Shown here: positions 19,487 to 27,792 of the stretch, piece after piece | Position numbering within the stretch: the stretch's first letter is position 1 | Layout of the letters: each line of letters opens with the position of its first letter | Notes under the pieces: model-generated | What the model was told of the DNA's origin: nothing | Seen by the model: only the letters and a program-made list of their open reading frames with translations | Database searches by the model: none | Assembly: GCA_020249435.1 (NCBI GenBank) | Contig: JADCFQ010000003.1 | Span: 31,836 to 95,835, forward strand | Direction of reading: 5' to 3' | DNA length: 64,000 nucleotides | From: Roseomonas sp. | Lineage (GTDB): Bacteria; Pseudomonadota; Alphaproteobacteria; Acetobacterales; Acetobacteraceae | Made by a program: the position numbers and the translations under genes

Positions 19487-20410
19487 GTGAGCACGGGGCT
19501 TTTCCTGGTGCAGGCCTTGAATGGCCTGCAACTGGGCATTCTGCTTTTCCTGGTGGCGGCGGGCCTCACGCTGGTATTCGGCGTGATGGATTTCATCAAC
19601 CTGGCCCATGGGGTGCAGTATATGCTGGGGGCCTATCTTGGCGCTGCCTTGGCGGCGGCGACAGGGTCCTTCTGGCTTGGGCTTTTGCTGGCGCTGCCGG
19701 CGGCCTTGGCCTTTGGGCTGCTGCTGGAAGTGCTGATCTTCCGACATCTTTATGATCGCGATCATTTGTCGCAGGTGCTGGCGACCTTTGGCGTGATCCT
19801 GTTTCTTAATCAGGCGGTGAAGGCCATTTGGGGTGCCGCGCCGCTGCAAGTGCCCGTACCCGCGCTGCTTGAAGGCGGCGTGGTGCTGATGCTGGGGCTG
19901 CAATATCCGCTTTATCGAATTGCGGTGCTGGGCGCCGGGCTTGCTACCGCGCTTGGCCTTTGGTTTTTGGTGGAGCGCACGCGCCTTGGCATGTTGGTGC
20001 GTGCGGGGGCGAGCAATGCGCCGATGGTCTCCGCGCTTGGCGTGGATATTCGCCGGCTTTTCATGCTGGTTTTTGCCTTTGGCGCCATGCTCGCGGGATT
20101 TGCTGGCGTGCTGGCGGGGCCGATCTTCTCGGTCGAACCAGGCATGGGTGATCATGTGCTGATCCTGGCCTTTGTGGTGATTGTGATTGGCGGTATCGGG
20201 TCCATTCGCGGCGCTTTTATTGCGGCGCTGATCGTGGGGCTGACGGATACGCTCGGCAAATCGCTGATGCCTGATCTGATGCGGCTTTTCCTGGACCCAT
20301 CTGCCGCGCGGCAAACCGGCGCGGCGCTCGCTTCCATGCTGGTCTATATCGCCATGGCAGCGATCCTGGCCTTCCGCCCGCGCGGGCTTTTCCCAGCCAG
20401 GAGCAGCTAG
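19487..20410 (+). CDS. livH: Branched-chain amino acid ABC transporter permease LivH-like
   Basis: 307-aa inner-membrane permease with about eight hydrophobic segments and the characteristic FGVMDFINLAHGVQYMLGAY block and GGIGSIRGAFIAALIVGL near the C-terminus. It starts with GTG 7 bp after the binding-protein gene. The stop codon lies inside the left arm of a palindromic element that separates it from livM, whereas livHM genes are usually contiguous. Confidence 0.9.
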   Translation: MSTGLFLVQALNGLQLGILLFLVAAGLTLVFGVMDFINLAHGVQYMLGAYLGAALAAATGSFWLGLLLALPAALAFGLLLEVLIFRHLYDRDHLSQVLATFGVILFLNQAVKAIWGAAPLQVPVPALLEGGVVLMLGLQYPLYRIAVLGAGLATALGLWFLVERTRLGMLVRAGASNAPMVSALGVDIRRLFMLVFAFGAMLAGFAGVLAGPIFSVEPGMGDHVLILAFVVIVIGGIGSIRGAFIAALIVGLTDTLGKSLMPDLMRLFLDPSAARQTGAALASMLVYIAMAAILAFRPRGLFPARSS

Positions 20411-20530
20411 TGGTGCGATTCATGCTGACCTGTCGCCTAGCCAAGAAGCCCCCGCGCACCACTAGCCGCATATTTGGTGGGCCGATTCACGCCTCTGTCG
20501 GGAACCGACAGCGGCGATCGGACCACTAGC
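20406..20530. repeat. Palindrome-rich element between livH and livM
   Basis: A perfect 12-bp inverted repeat pairs GCTAGTGGTGCG (20406-20417) with CGCACCACTAGC (20455-20466). A second hairpin has arms CTGTCGG (20495-20501) and CCGACAG (20505-20511) with a GAA loop. The 9-mer ACCACTAGC occurs at 20458-20466 and 20522-20530 as a direct repeat flanking a 55-bp segment. The livH stop is in the first arm and the livM ATG directly follows the last repeat. Confidence 0.7.
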
Positions 20531-21466
20531 ATGCCGCGCCTGCGGCTTGATGTGGCGCTGACGCTGCTGGTGCTGGCGGCACTTGCACTCGCACCCTTCA
20601 TCGGGCTTGGCGCCAATCATTACCTGACCATGTTCGCGCGCATGATGATCCTGGCCGCTGCTGCGGTTTCGCTTTCCTTCCTGGTGGGCGGCGCGGGGCT
20701 GGCGAGTCTTGGTCATGCCGCAGCAATGGGTGTTGGCGCCTATGCCGTTGCCATTCTGGATGCGCATCGGCTGACCGATATCACCATCGTGCTGCCCGTG
20801 GCGATTGCTGCCGCTGCGTTGTTTTCCCTGCTGACCGGCGCGATTGCGATCCGGACTGAGGGTGTGAATTTCATCATGATCACGCTCGCCTTCGGGCAGA
20901 TGGCGTTCTTCACCGCATCATCACTTGCGGCCTATGGCGGCGATGATGGTTATACGATGTATGACCGGACCGAGATTTTCGGGTCTCGGCTGATGGAGAA
21001 TCGGCTGTTCTTTCATTATCTCTGCCTCGGTTTTCTGATTTTCTGCTGGGGGTTTTGCGCCATGCTGCTGGCGTCCCGCTTCGGGCGCGTCTTGCGCGCG
21101 GCGCGGGAAAATCCGTTGCGCGCCCAGGCGGTCGGCTTCGCACCTTACCCGTATCGGCTTTTGGCCTATGTCATTGCCGGCACGCTGGCGGGGCTCGCGG
21201 GCGTGCTGTTTGCCAATGCCACTGAATTTGTCGCCCCCGCCTACATGAGCTGGCAGCGTTCCGGTGAGTTGATTTTCATGGTGATCCTGGGCGGGCTTGG
21301 GCGACTTTCCGGCGCCATTCTGGGTGCGGTGCTGTTTGTGCTTTTGGAAACCTGGCTGCCGAACCTGACGGCGCATTGGAAAATGATCTTTGGCCCGCTG
21401 CTGATTTTGGCGGTACTGTTTATGCGCGGCGGTTTGATCGGTTTTCTGGGAGCGCGCCGTGGCTGA
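20531..21466 (+). CDS. livM: Branched-chain amino acid ABC transporter permease LivM-like
   Basis: 311-aa permease with a hydrophobic core, the motif GLASLGHAAAMGVGAYAVA, and the loop ARENPLRAQAVGFAPYPYRLLAYVI split by family-typical charges. I start at ATG 20531, where homology begins; upstream in-frame codons to 20474 translate the palindromic element. No clear SD precedes this ATG. livG overlaps the 3' end by 8 bp. Confidence 0.88.
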   Translation: MPRLRLDVALTLLVLAALALAPFIGLGANHYLTMFARMMILAAAAVSLSFLVGGAGLASLGHAAAMGVGAYAVAILDAHRLTDITIVLPVAIAAAALFSLLTGAIAIRTEGVNFIMITLAFGQMAFFTASSLAAYGGDDGYTMYDRTEIFGSRLMENRLFFHYLCLGFLIFCWGFCAMLLASRFGRVLRAARENPLRAQAVGFAPYPYRLLAYVIAGTLAGLAGVLFANATEFVAPAYMSWQRSGELIFMVILGGLGRLSGAILGAVLFVLLETWLPNLTAHWKMIFGPLLILAVLFMRGGLIGFLGARRG

Positions 21467-22217
21467 GGCGCTGCTCAGCATTCAGGGCCTGTGCAAGCAT
21501 TATGGCGGGCTTGCGGTGACCAATGATGTCAGCCTGGAAGTTTACCCCGGCGAGATTCACGCGCTGATCGGCCCGAATGGCGCGGGCAAGACCACGCTGA
21601 TCCATCAGGTCACCGGCACGGTCGCGCCCGATGCAGGGCGTGTAGTGTTTGCGGGCGTGGACATCACGCGCTTTTCCTTCCCGCGCCGCGTGCATGCGGG
21701 CCTCGCGCGCAGCTTTCAGATCACCAGCATCATCGCGGGCTTTTCGGTGTTGGAAAATGTCGCCCTGGCGGCACAGGCCAAAAGCGGGTCTTCCTTTCGT
21801 TTCTTTCGTGCTGCCGCATCGGAAGAAGCGCTCAACGGCGCAGCGCGTGATGCCCTGGCCGAGGTAGGGCTCACGGATCGTGCGGCGATCATGGCGGGTG
21901 CGCTCAGCCATGGCGAAAAACGCGCGCTGGAGATTGCCATCGCACTTGCCACCCAACCGCGGCTGTTATTGCTGGATGAACCGCTTGCTGGTGCGGGGCC
22001 AGAGGAAACCGAACGCCTGATCACCCTGCTGCGCAGGCTGAAATCCCGCTACGCGATTCTGCTGGTGGAACATGACATGCAGGCGGTATTCGCGCTGGCA
22101 GATCGGATTTCCGTGCTCGCTGAAGGGCGCATTATTGCGAGTGGCAGCACCACTGAAATCCGCGCGAGTGACGAAGTACGCGCGGCCTATCTCGGCGAAG
22201 AAGAAATCCCATGCTGA
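21459..22217 (+). CDS. livG: Branched-chain amino acid ABC transporter ATP-binding protein LivG-like
   Basis: 252-aa ATPase with Walker A GPNGAGKTTL, the Q-loop region SFQITSIIAGFSVLENVALA, a signature in the divergent form LSHGEKRALEIAIAL and Walker B LLLLDEPLAGAGPEE. It begins with GTG inside the livM 3' end (8-bp overlap) and overlaps livF by 7 bp. It energises the LivHM permease together with LivF. Confidence 0.92.
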   Translation: MAEALLSIQGLCKHYGGLAVTNDVSLEVYPGEIHALIGPNGAGKTTLIHQVTGTVAPDAGRVVFAGVDITRFSFPRRVHAGLARSFQITSIIAGFSVLENVALAAQAKSGSSFRFFRAAASEEALNGAARDALAEVGLTDRAAIMAGALSHGEKRALEIAIALATQPRLLLLDEPLAGAGPEETERLITLLRRLKSRYAILLVEHDMQAVFALADRISVLAEGRIIASGSTTEIRASDEVRAAYLGEEEIPC

Positions 22218-22912
22218 CGCTGGAGGGTATTATCGCCGGCTATGGCGAAAGCCAGGTGCTGAATGGCATCGGTTTTGGTGTGGGTGTGGGCCAGGTGGTG
22301 ACGCTGCTTGGCCGTAATGGCATGGGCAAGACCACCACGGTGCGCGCCATTATGGGACTGATCCGCCCGAGTGCCGGGCATATCCGCCTTGATGGGCAGG
22401 AGATTACCGGCGCCGCGCCCTATCGCATCGCGCAGCGCGGCATTGGGCTGGTGCCGGAAGGGCGACAGATATTCCCGACGCTAAGTGTTGAGGAAAACCT
22501 TGTCGCCACCGCCGCTAATCGTACAGGTGGGGCGCCGCGCTGGGATCTGCCCGCGATCTATGCGCTGTTTCCGCGCTTGGCGGAGCGGCGCCGCCAATCC
22601 GGCGCCAAGCTTTCGGGTGGCGAGCAGCAAATGCTCGCGATTGGGCGCGCCTTGATGACCAATCCGCGCCTATTGGTGCTGGATGAAGCTACCGAGGGTC
22701 TGGCGCCGCTGATCCGGGCCGAGATTTGGCAAGTGATGGCGAAGCTGCGCGCTGAAGGTCAGGCGATTTTGTTGATCGACAAGAACCTCGCCGCCGTGAT
22801 GCGGCTTGCAGATTGGCATGTGGTGATCGAAAAAGGCCGCGTGGTGTGGCAGGGTGATAGTAGGGCACTCGCCGCCGCGCCGGAGGTCCGCGACACTTAC
22901 TTGCATGTCTGA
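22211..22912 (+). CDS. livF: Branched-chain amino acid ABC transporter ATP-binding protein LivF-like
   Basis: 233-aa ATPase with Walker A GRNGMGKTTT, GIGLVPEGRQIFPTLSVEENL, signature LSGGEQQMLAIGRAL and Walker B LLVLDEATEGLAP, all typical of LivF. It is the last gene of the five-gene importer operon; its stop lies 31 bp from the convergent enoyl-CoA hydratase gene. Confidence 0.92.
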   Translation: MLTLEGIIAGYGESQVLNGIGFGVGVGQVVTLLGRNGMGKTTTVRAIMGLIRPSAGHIRLDGQEITGAAPYRIAQRGIGLVPEGRQIFPTLSVEENLVATAANRTGGAPRWDLPAIYALFPRLAERRRQSGAKLSGGEQQMLAIGRALMTNPRLLVLDEATEGLAPLIRAEIWQVMAKLRAEGQAILLIDKNLAAVMRLADWHVVIEKGRVVWQGDSRALAAAPEVRDTYLHV

Positions 22913-22943
22913 AACGCGCTGCCTGCCGGTCTGAGACACAGGC

Positions 22944-23726
22944 TCACCGCTTTTTCTTGCGCGCCTTTTGTTCTTCCAGGAAGGCGCGCATCATGCGCTT
23001 GGGTTCATCGGTTTTCCAGGATGCTCCGAAGGCGGTGATGCCGGCGGCAACCGCCTCGCTGATCGGGCGATCTTCCCATTGCCGGATCAGTGCTTTCTGT
23101 GCGCGAATGGCTTCGGGCCCCGCTGCCAATAGATTGCCGATCCAGGCTTCGATCCGCGCATCAATGCGTTCACGATGCGCGACTTCCTCCAAAAGCCCCC
23201 AGGAAAGCGCCTCAGCGGCCGAGATGGTTTCGGCCAGCAGCAGCAAACGCCTGGTGCGGCCCCAGCCGATCAGACCGGGCAGAAGGGCCGCTTCCACCAC
23301 GGAAGGAATGCCAACGCGCACTTCGGGCATACCGAATTTTGCTTCCCGCACGGCGATACGCATATCGCATGCCGCAGCGACTTCCAGCCCGGCACCAAGG
23401 CACCAGCCATTGATGCGCGCAATCACCGGCACCGGCAGATCGCGAATGGCGGCGCAAATGCCATGAATGCGGCGGATGAAAGCTTCCGCTTCTGCCGGTG
23501 TATTGAGCGCCGCCATGGCGCCAATATCAGCACCGCCGATGAAGGCGCGTTCGCCTTCCCCGGTCAGCACTGCCGCACGCAGGTCCGGCTGTTTCGCAAG
23601 ATCATGCAGCGCGGCGATTGCTGCGTCCAAAAGCGCGGGGTTCAGTGTATTCAGCTTGGCATCATGCGCGACCATGAGGCGCGCCACACCGCGCGTGTCA
23701 ACGCTGATATCGAAACGCCCGCTCAT
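22944..23726 (-). CDS. Enoyl-CoA hydratase/isomerase family protein
   Basis: 260-aa crotonase-fold protein. Oxyanion-hole segments are FIGGADIGAMAAL and NGWCLGAGLEVAAACDMRIA, followed by FGMPEVRVGIPSVVEAALLP. Position and pattern fit a hydratase acting on an acyl-CoA. The second catalytic Glu of classical hydratases is not clearly in place (VGIPSVVEAA), so the exact reaction is open. The tail is very basic (KARKKKR). The gene overlaps the upstream asparaginase by 4 bp. Confidence 0.85.
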   Translation of the reverse strand: MSGRFDISVDTRGVARLMVAHDAKLNTLNPALLDAAIAALHDLAKQPDLRAAVLTGEGERAFIGGADIGAMAALNTPAEAEAFIRRIHGICAAIRDLPVPVIARINGWCLGAGLEVAAACDMRIAVREAKFGMPEVRVGIPSVVEAALLPGLIGWGRTRRLLLLAETISAAEALSWGLLEEVAHRERIDARIEAWIGNLLAAGPEAIRAQKALIRQWEDRPISEAVAAGITAFGASWKTDEPKRMMRAFLEEQKARKKKR

Positions 23727-24745
23727 GTGGATTGCTGCGGTAGCGTCACGGCAATGCGCCCAACCGGCTTGCCATTGCTGTCTGCGATATCGCCTTCCAC
23801 CGCTTGCACCAGCGCGGCCGTCGCGGCAGCATCCAGCAGGCCAAGCCGGCCAAGCAATGCCGCGAAAACCCCCATCTTGGCGCGCGATGCGCCATCGGCA
23901 AGTTTAACCGCAATCCCCAAGCCCTGATCCGGCACAAAGCCCACGACGAAACCTTCAGCGCCGCCTTTCAGCAGCACACGGCCATTGGTGGCGCGCACAA
24001 TGCGGCTGGTCGCCTGATCCCGCCCGGAAAGATGATCCGGATGTTTCGCAATAGCAGCCTGAAATCTTTCAATCGCATTGCGCCGTGCTGGGCTTGCCAC
24101 CTTGCGTGCGGCCCAACGCGCGGCCGCCTGCGCCATGGCCTGCATGGAAAGCGCCAGCGCTGGCAAGCCGCAGCCATCCACACCCGCCTGCAAACGCCCC
24201 GCATCGCTGCCGAGCAATTCCGACAATATCTCCAGATAAAGCTTTTGCGTCGGATGCGCGGGATCACCATAACCCGCCACCGGCGCGCCAAGCTTCTGCG
24301 ACACACTCAAGAAACCGCAATGCTTGCCGGAACAATTATGATAGATGCGGGACCGATCGCCACCGGCGCGATAAATCTTCGCCTGATCCGCCGCCGCGCG
24401 CGGCATATCCGGCCCGCAAACCAGCGCCGATTCAGAAAGCCCCATGCGCGCCAGCCAATCACGCACCAAAGCCACCTGAAAATCCTCGGCGCTATGGGAT
24501 GCACAGGAAAGGGCGAGGTGTTCTTCAGTCAACCCCAGCGCATCCGCCGCGCCAGTTTCCACCAAAGCGACCGCCTGATAGGGTTTGAGTGAGGATCGCG
24601 GAAAGGTGACAAAGGCAGGATCACCCATTGCCAGCAGCTGACGCCCATCGCTGTCCATCACCACGGCAATGCCGTGATGAATGCTTTCTACCGCTGGGCC
24701 GCGGTGGATTTCTGCCAATTGCACAAACGGGTTTTGCATCATCAC
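23723..24745 (-). CDS. Asparaginase (Rhizobium etli type II family, PF06089-like)
   Basis: 340-aa amidohydrolase of the thermolabile/R. etli asparaginase family, unrelated to the E. coli type. Seen are FVTFPRSSLKPYQAVAL, LALSCASHSAEDFQVALV, and YHNCSGKHCGFL with conserved Cys/Lys/His, then GVDGCGLPALALSM. It hydrolyses L-asparagine to aspartate and ammonia. No signal peptide. It is co-transcribed with the downstream enoyl-CoA hydratase (4-bp overlap). The nearby Liv-type importer could feed it, which is inference. Confidence 0.88.
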   Translation of the reverse strand: MMMQNPFVQLAEIHRGPAVESIHHGIAVVMDSDGRQLLAMGDPAFVTFPRSSLKPYQAVALVETGAADALGLTEEHLALSCASHSAEDFQVALVRDWLARMGLSESALVCGPDMPRAAADQAKIYRAGGDRSRIYHNCSGKHCGFLSVSQKLGAPVAGYGDPAHPTQKLYLEILSELLGSDAGRLQAGVDGCGLPALALSMQAMAQAAARWAARKVASPARRNAIERFQAAIAKHPDHLSGRDQATSRIVRATNGRVLLKGGAEGFVVGFVPDQGLGIAVKLADGASRAKMGVFAALLGRLGLLDAAATAALVQAVEGDIADSNGKPVGRIAVTLPQQST

Positions 24746-24769
24746 TACCTTGTCACGACCATGCGTGTT

Positions 24770-25780
24770 CTAAAAACCTGCCAGCACTACCTTGCCGATC
24801 ATGCCGCCGCTTTCCACCAGCGCATGCGCCTGCGTCAGATTGGCCGCGGTTATCTTACCGAGGTTGCGTGTCATGGTGCCACGCATGCGCCCGGCTTCGA
24901 TCAGCCCGGCAACCTCATTCAACAGACGGTGCTGTTCGATCATGTCGGGCGTGTTGAACAAGGGCCGCGTGAACATGAGCTCCCAATGGATCGAGACCGA
25001 TTTGCGCATCACATCGCGCGCATCCACCGGCGCCTGGCTTTCAATCAGCACGATGCGGCCTTGTGGGGCGACAGCTTCAACCATCGCGGCCCAATTCTTG
25101 GCTGTGGTATTGGCGGAATAGATGTAATTCGCGCCGCGCAGCCCCAATGCCTTCATCTGTGCGGCGATATCGCCGTGATGATCCACCACATGATGCGCGC
25201 CCAAATCGCGGCACCATTGCACGCTTTCCGCGCGCGATGCGGTCGCCACCACCGTCAGCCCGGTCAGCGCACGCGCCATCTGGATCACCATGGAACCAAC
25301 GCCGCCCGCGCCAGCAATCACCAGTAGCGTCTGCCCCTGCCCGCCACCTTGCGGCACGCCAAGCCGATCAAACATGCCTTCCCAGGCGGTAATCGCCGTC
25401 AGCGGCACGGCAGCGGCTTCGGCAAAGGTCAGGTTGCGCGGCTTCCGCCCAACAATGCGTTCATCCACCAGATGCAATTCAGCATTGGTACCGGAACGAT
25501 TGATCACGCCGGCATAAAACACCTCATCACCCGGGCGAAACAGCGTGCAATCCGGCCCCACCGCGCGCACCACACCCGCACCATCAAAGCCGAGGATGCG
25601 CGGCGCCTCACCGGGGTCATCGCGCCGGCGCACCTTGGTATCAACGGGGTTCACCGATACGGCGTGGATTTCGACCAGCAGATCACGCCCGCTTGGCGCG
25701 GCGGGGGCTGCGATATCCAGATCAATCAGCGCATCCGCCTGATCAATCGGCAGGCATTTCCGGTATCCAACGGCTTTCAT
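24770..25780 (-). CDS. Zinc-type alcohol dehydrogenase-like / quinone oxidoreductase family protein
   Basis: 336-aa medium-chain reductase of the quinone-reductase-like group. It begins MKAVGYRKCLPI, has VSVNPVDTKVRRRDDPGE and LGFDGAGVV, and an NADPH motif VIAGAGGVGSMVIQMARAL. The zinc-binding cysteines of true ADHs are missing, so a zinc-free NADPH reductase is likely despite the family name. The ATG at 25780 matches the family start; an ATG four codons upstream (25792) is also possible. It lies 24 bp upstream of asparaginase on the same strand. Confidence 0.82.
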   Translation of the reverse strand: MKAVGYRKCLPIDQADALIDLDIAAPAAPSGRDLLVEIHAVSVNPVDTKVRRRDDPGEAPRILGFDGAGVVRAVGPDCTLFRPGDEVFYAGVINRSGTNAELHLVDERIVGRKPRNLTFAEAAAVPLTAITAWEGMFDRLGVPQGGGQGQTLLVIAGAGGVGSMVIQMARALTGLTVVATASRAESVQWCRDLGAHHVVDHHGDIAAQMKALGLRGANYIYSANTTAKNWAAMVEAVAPQGRIVLIESQAPVDARDVMRKSVSIHWELMFTRPLFNTPDMIEQHRLLNEVAGLIEAGRMRGTMTRNLGKITAANLTQAHALVESGGMIGKVVLAGF

Positions 25781-25804
25781 CGCAACCCTCAATCCCTTTG
25801 TGTA

Positions 25805-26527
25805 TCAGCCAACGCGCAACAGCGCCGGCCCTTCTTCACGCAGCCAGACCTCGGCTTCCTCACGATGCGGGGCCAGCGCCGCGACATGCGCCCAAAAGCG
25901 CGGAGAATGGTTCAGCTCCCGCAAATGCGCGACCTCATGCGCGACAACATAATCCAGCACTGCATCCGGCGCCATGACCAGGCGCCAGGAAAAGGCAAGT
26001 GTGCCATCTGGCGCGCAAGACCCCCAGCGGCTTTGCGTATCCTTCACGCGAATGGCCTTGATGGCGACGCCAAGCTTTTCTGCATGTATCGCAGCTAAAG
26101 GCAGTATGCGCCGCTTTGCCTCACCACGCAGAAAATCGCGCAAGCGCCGTGGCAGAAATTCCACCGCGCCCGTCACGATGATGGCGCCATTTTCCAGGAA
26201 GGCACCGCCGCGCCGTGAGGGATCATGCAGCACCGGATGCGGCACACCACCAAGCGGCACTGCTGCACCATCCGCCAGAGAAATGCTCGGCGCCAAAGCC
26301 TTGATGCGCTTCAGCACCCAGGCGGCGTGCGTCGTCAGAAGCTCCATACCCGCACGGCGGCTCGCGCGCATGGGCAGCGTCACCACCACATCGCCGGCGC
26401 GGGGATCAATGCGCAAACTGATCGAACGCGCGCGTTCCGAACGACGCCAGCGCACCGGGCAAAGCTCTGCCGGCCCCAGCAAGCCAGGGCGCAGCGGCAC
26501 CATTTCCGAATCGGGCAGAGACATCAC
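25805..26527 (-). CDS. YgjP-like (DUF45) zinc metallopeptidase
   Basis: 240-aa protein of the SprT/YgjP class. It contains the HEXXH zinc site in DYVVAHEVAHLRELNHSPRFW, with a third His in NHSPRF, and the preceding SRWGSCAPDGTLAFSWRL block that defines the family. It is a predicted cytoplasmic metalloprotease of unknown target. It is divergent from the EamA transporter gene. Confidence 0.85.
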   Translation of the reverse strand: MMSLPDSEMVPLRPGLLGPAELCPVRWRRSERARSISLRIDPRAGDVVVTLPMRASRRAGMELLTTHAAWVLKRIKALAPSISLADGAAVPLGGVPHPVLHDPSRRGGAFLENGAIIVTGAVEFLPRRLRDFLRGEAKRRILPLAAIHAEKLGVAIKAIRVKDTQSRWGSCAPDGTLAFSWRLVMAPDAVLDYVVAHEVAHLRELNHSPRFWAHVAALAPHREEAEVWLREEGPALLRVG

Positions 26528-26599
26528 CGCACCATGCCGTCAAGCGCCACCAATTTTCAACCGCTTGACACTCGGGCGGTTTCGCGTGCGAGTGTCGCC

Positions 26600-27493
26600 A
26601 TGCGTTTCGCGCTCAACGCCATTTTGCCGCTTTTGCTGCTAGGCACCATTTGGGGCGCCACGCCGATTTTCGTGAAGACCTTGGGCGGCATGGGTTGGCC
26701 GCCACTGATGATCGCCTTGGGCGCTTCGGGTTTCAGCACCATTACCTTGCTCACGGTTTGTTTTGCGCGGCGCGAAATCCCCGCGCTCAGGCGACCTTAT
26801 CTGATTCATTATGGCGTTTCAGGGCTGACCGGGCTGGTGCTGTCCAACCTGTTTGGCTTCACAAGTTTGCAGCATATTCCAGCGGGTTTCTTTTCCCTGC
26901 TGATTCCGCTTTCGCCCATGCTGACGGTGCTGGGCGCCATGGCGCTACGCATGGAAAAACTATCCTGGCGGCGCATCGGTGGCAGTGTTCTGGGCCTGGT
27001 CGGCATTGGATTGGCGATGGCGCCAGGTGCCGCGCTACCGGACCCGGAGGCGCTGCCCTGGGCTTTGCTCGCGGCCTTTACGCCGGTTTGGTATGCGGTG
27101 GCCAATATCGCTGGTGTGAAGCTTGCACCGCGCGGCGCAGCACCCTTGGCGCTGGCAGCCGGCACTTGCGGCGCGGCGGCGCTGATGATGGCGGTGATTG
27201 CCTTTTCAACCGGGCAGATCCGCGCCGTGGATATTGCCGGGCTGCCCATCACCATGGCGCAAGGCGTGCTGCTGGCGCTCGCCTATCTGATCTATTTCCG
27301 ATCACTCGCGACCCAGGGCGGCGTGGTGACATCGCAGGTGGGTTATATCGTCACCATCACCGGGCTGATCTGGGGTTTCGCGATTTTTGGCGAGGTGCCG
27401 GGCTGGCTCACCATCCCGGCAGCGGCCTTGGTCTTTATCGGGCTGGCGCTGGTGACATTGCCCGGCAAGAAAATCACCCAATCAAATGCTTGA
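26600..27493 (+). CDS. EamA/DMT-family transporter
   Basis: 297-aa membrane protein with ten predicted helices and two EamA repeats. The first repeat starts LLLGTIWGATPIFVKTLGG and the second has ALLAAFTPVWYAVANI. DMT proteins export amino acids or metabolites; substrate unknown. I use the ATG at 26600, just before the first helix. An in-frame ATG at 26534 would add 22 polar residues. The 3' end overlaps the convergent cupin gene by 20 bp. Confidence 0.83.
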   Translation: MRFALNAILPLLLLGTIWGATPIFVKTLGGMGWPPLMIALGASGFSTITLLTVCFARREIPALRRPYLIHYGVSGLTGLVLSNLFGFTSLQHIPAGFFSLLIPLSPMLTVLGAMALRMEKLSWRRIGGSVLGLVGIGLAMAPGAALPDPEALPWALLAAFTPVWYAVANIAGVKLAPRGAAPLALAAGTCGAAALMMAVIAFSTGQIRAVDIAGLPITMAQGVLLALAYLIYFRSLATQGGVVTSQVGYIVTITGLIWGFAIFGEVPGWLTIPAAALVFIGLALVTLPGKKITQSNA

Positions 27494-27788
27494 GTTCGGT
27501 TTCCACAAAGGCGAGCGACGCAGTGCCTCCATTGACGACATTATGCTCAACCCCTGCGGCGCGCGCATAAGCCACGCCGCATTTGAGTTCTGCCGTCATC
27601 GTCTCACCGCCCGGCAATTCGACCAATAGCGTCCCATCGGTTGCCGGCACGACCACATAGGCCATGCCGTGGCGATGCCAGCCGGTTTCCGCGCCGGGTT
27701 CAAAATCCCAGCGCGTGACACGCACATTGGCATCATCAATTTGCACGGTCGCGACCGCCGGCGGGCGGCAGCGCAAGGGTTCGCGCAT
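27474..27788 (-). CDS. Small cupin-domain protein
   Basis: 104-aa single-cupin protein. The metal-binding pattern is visible as the first motif GAETGWHRHGMAYVVVP and the second motif GVEHNVVNGG. The likely start is the ATG at 27788, since the longer ORF runs back into the DapA-like gene. It lies 4 bp downstream of that gene, so both are probably made from one mRNA and may act on the same sugar acid or amino acid derivative. It overlaps the end of the EamA gene on the other strand. Confidence 0.78.
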   Translation of the reverse strand: MREPLRCRPPAVATVQIDDANVRVTRWDFEPGAETGWHRHGMAYVVVPATDGTLLVELPGGETMTAELKCGVAYARAAGVEHNVVNGGTASLAFVETELKHLIG

Positions 27789-27792
27789 ACGC

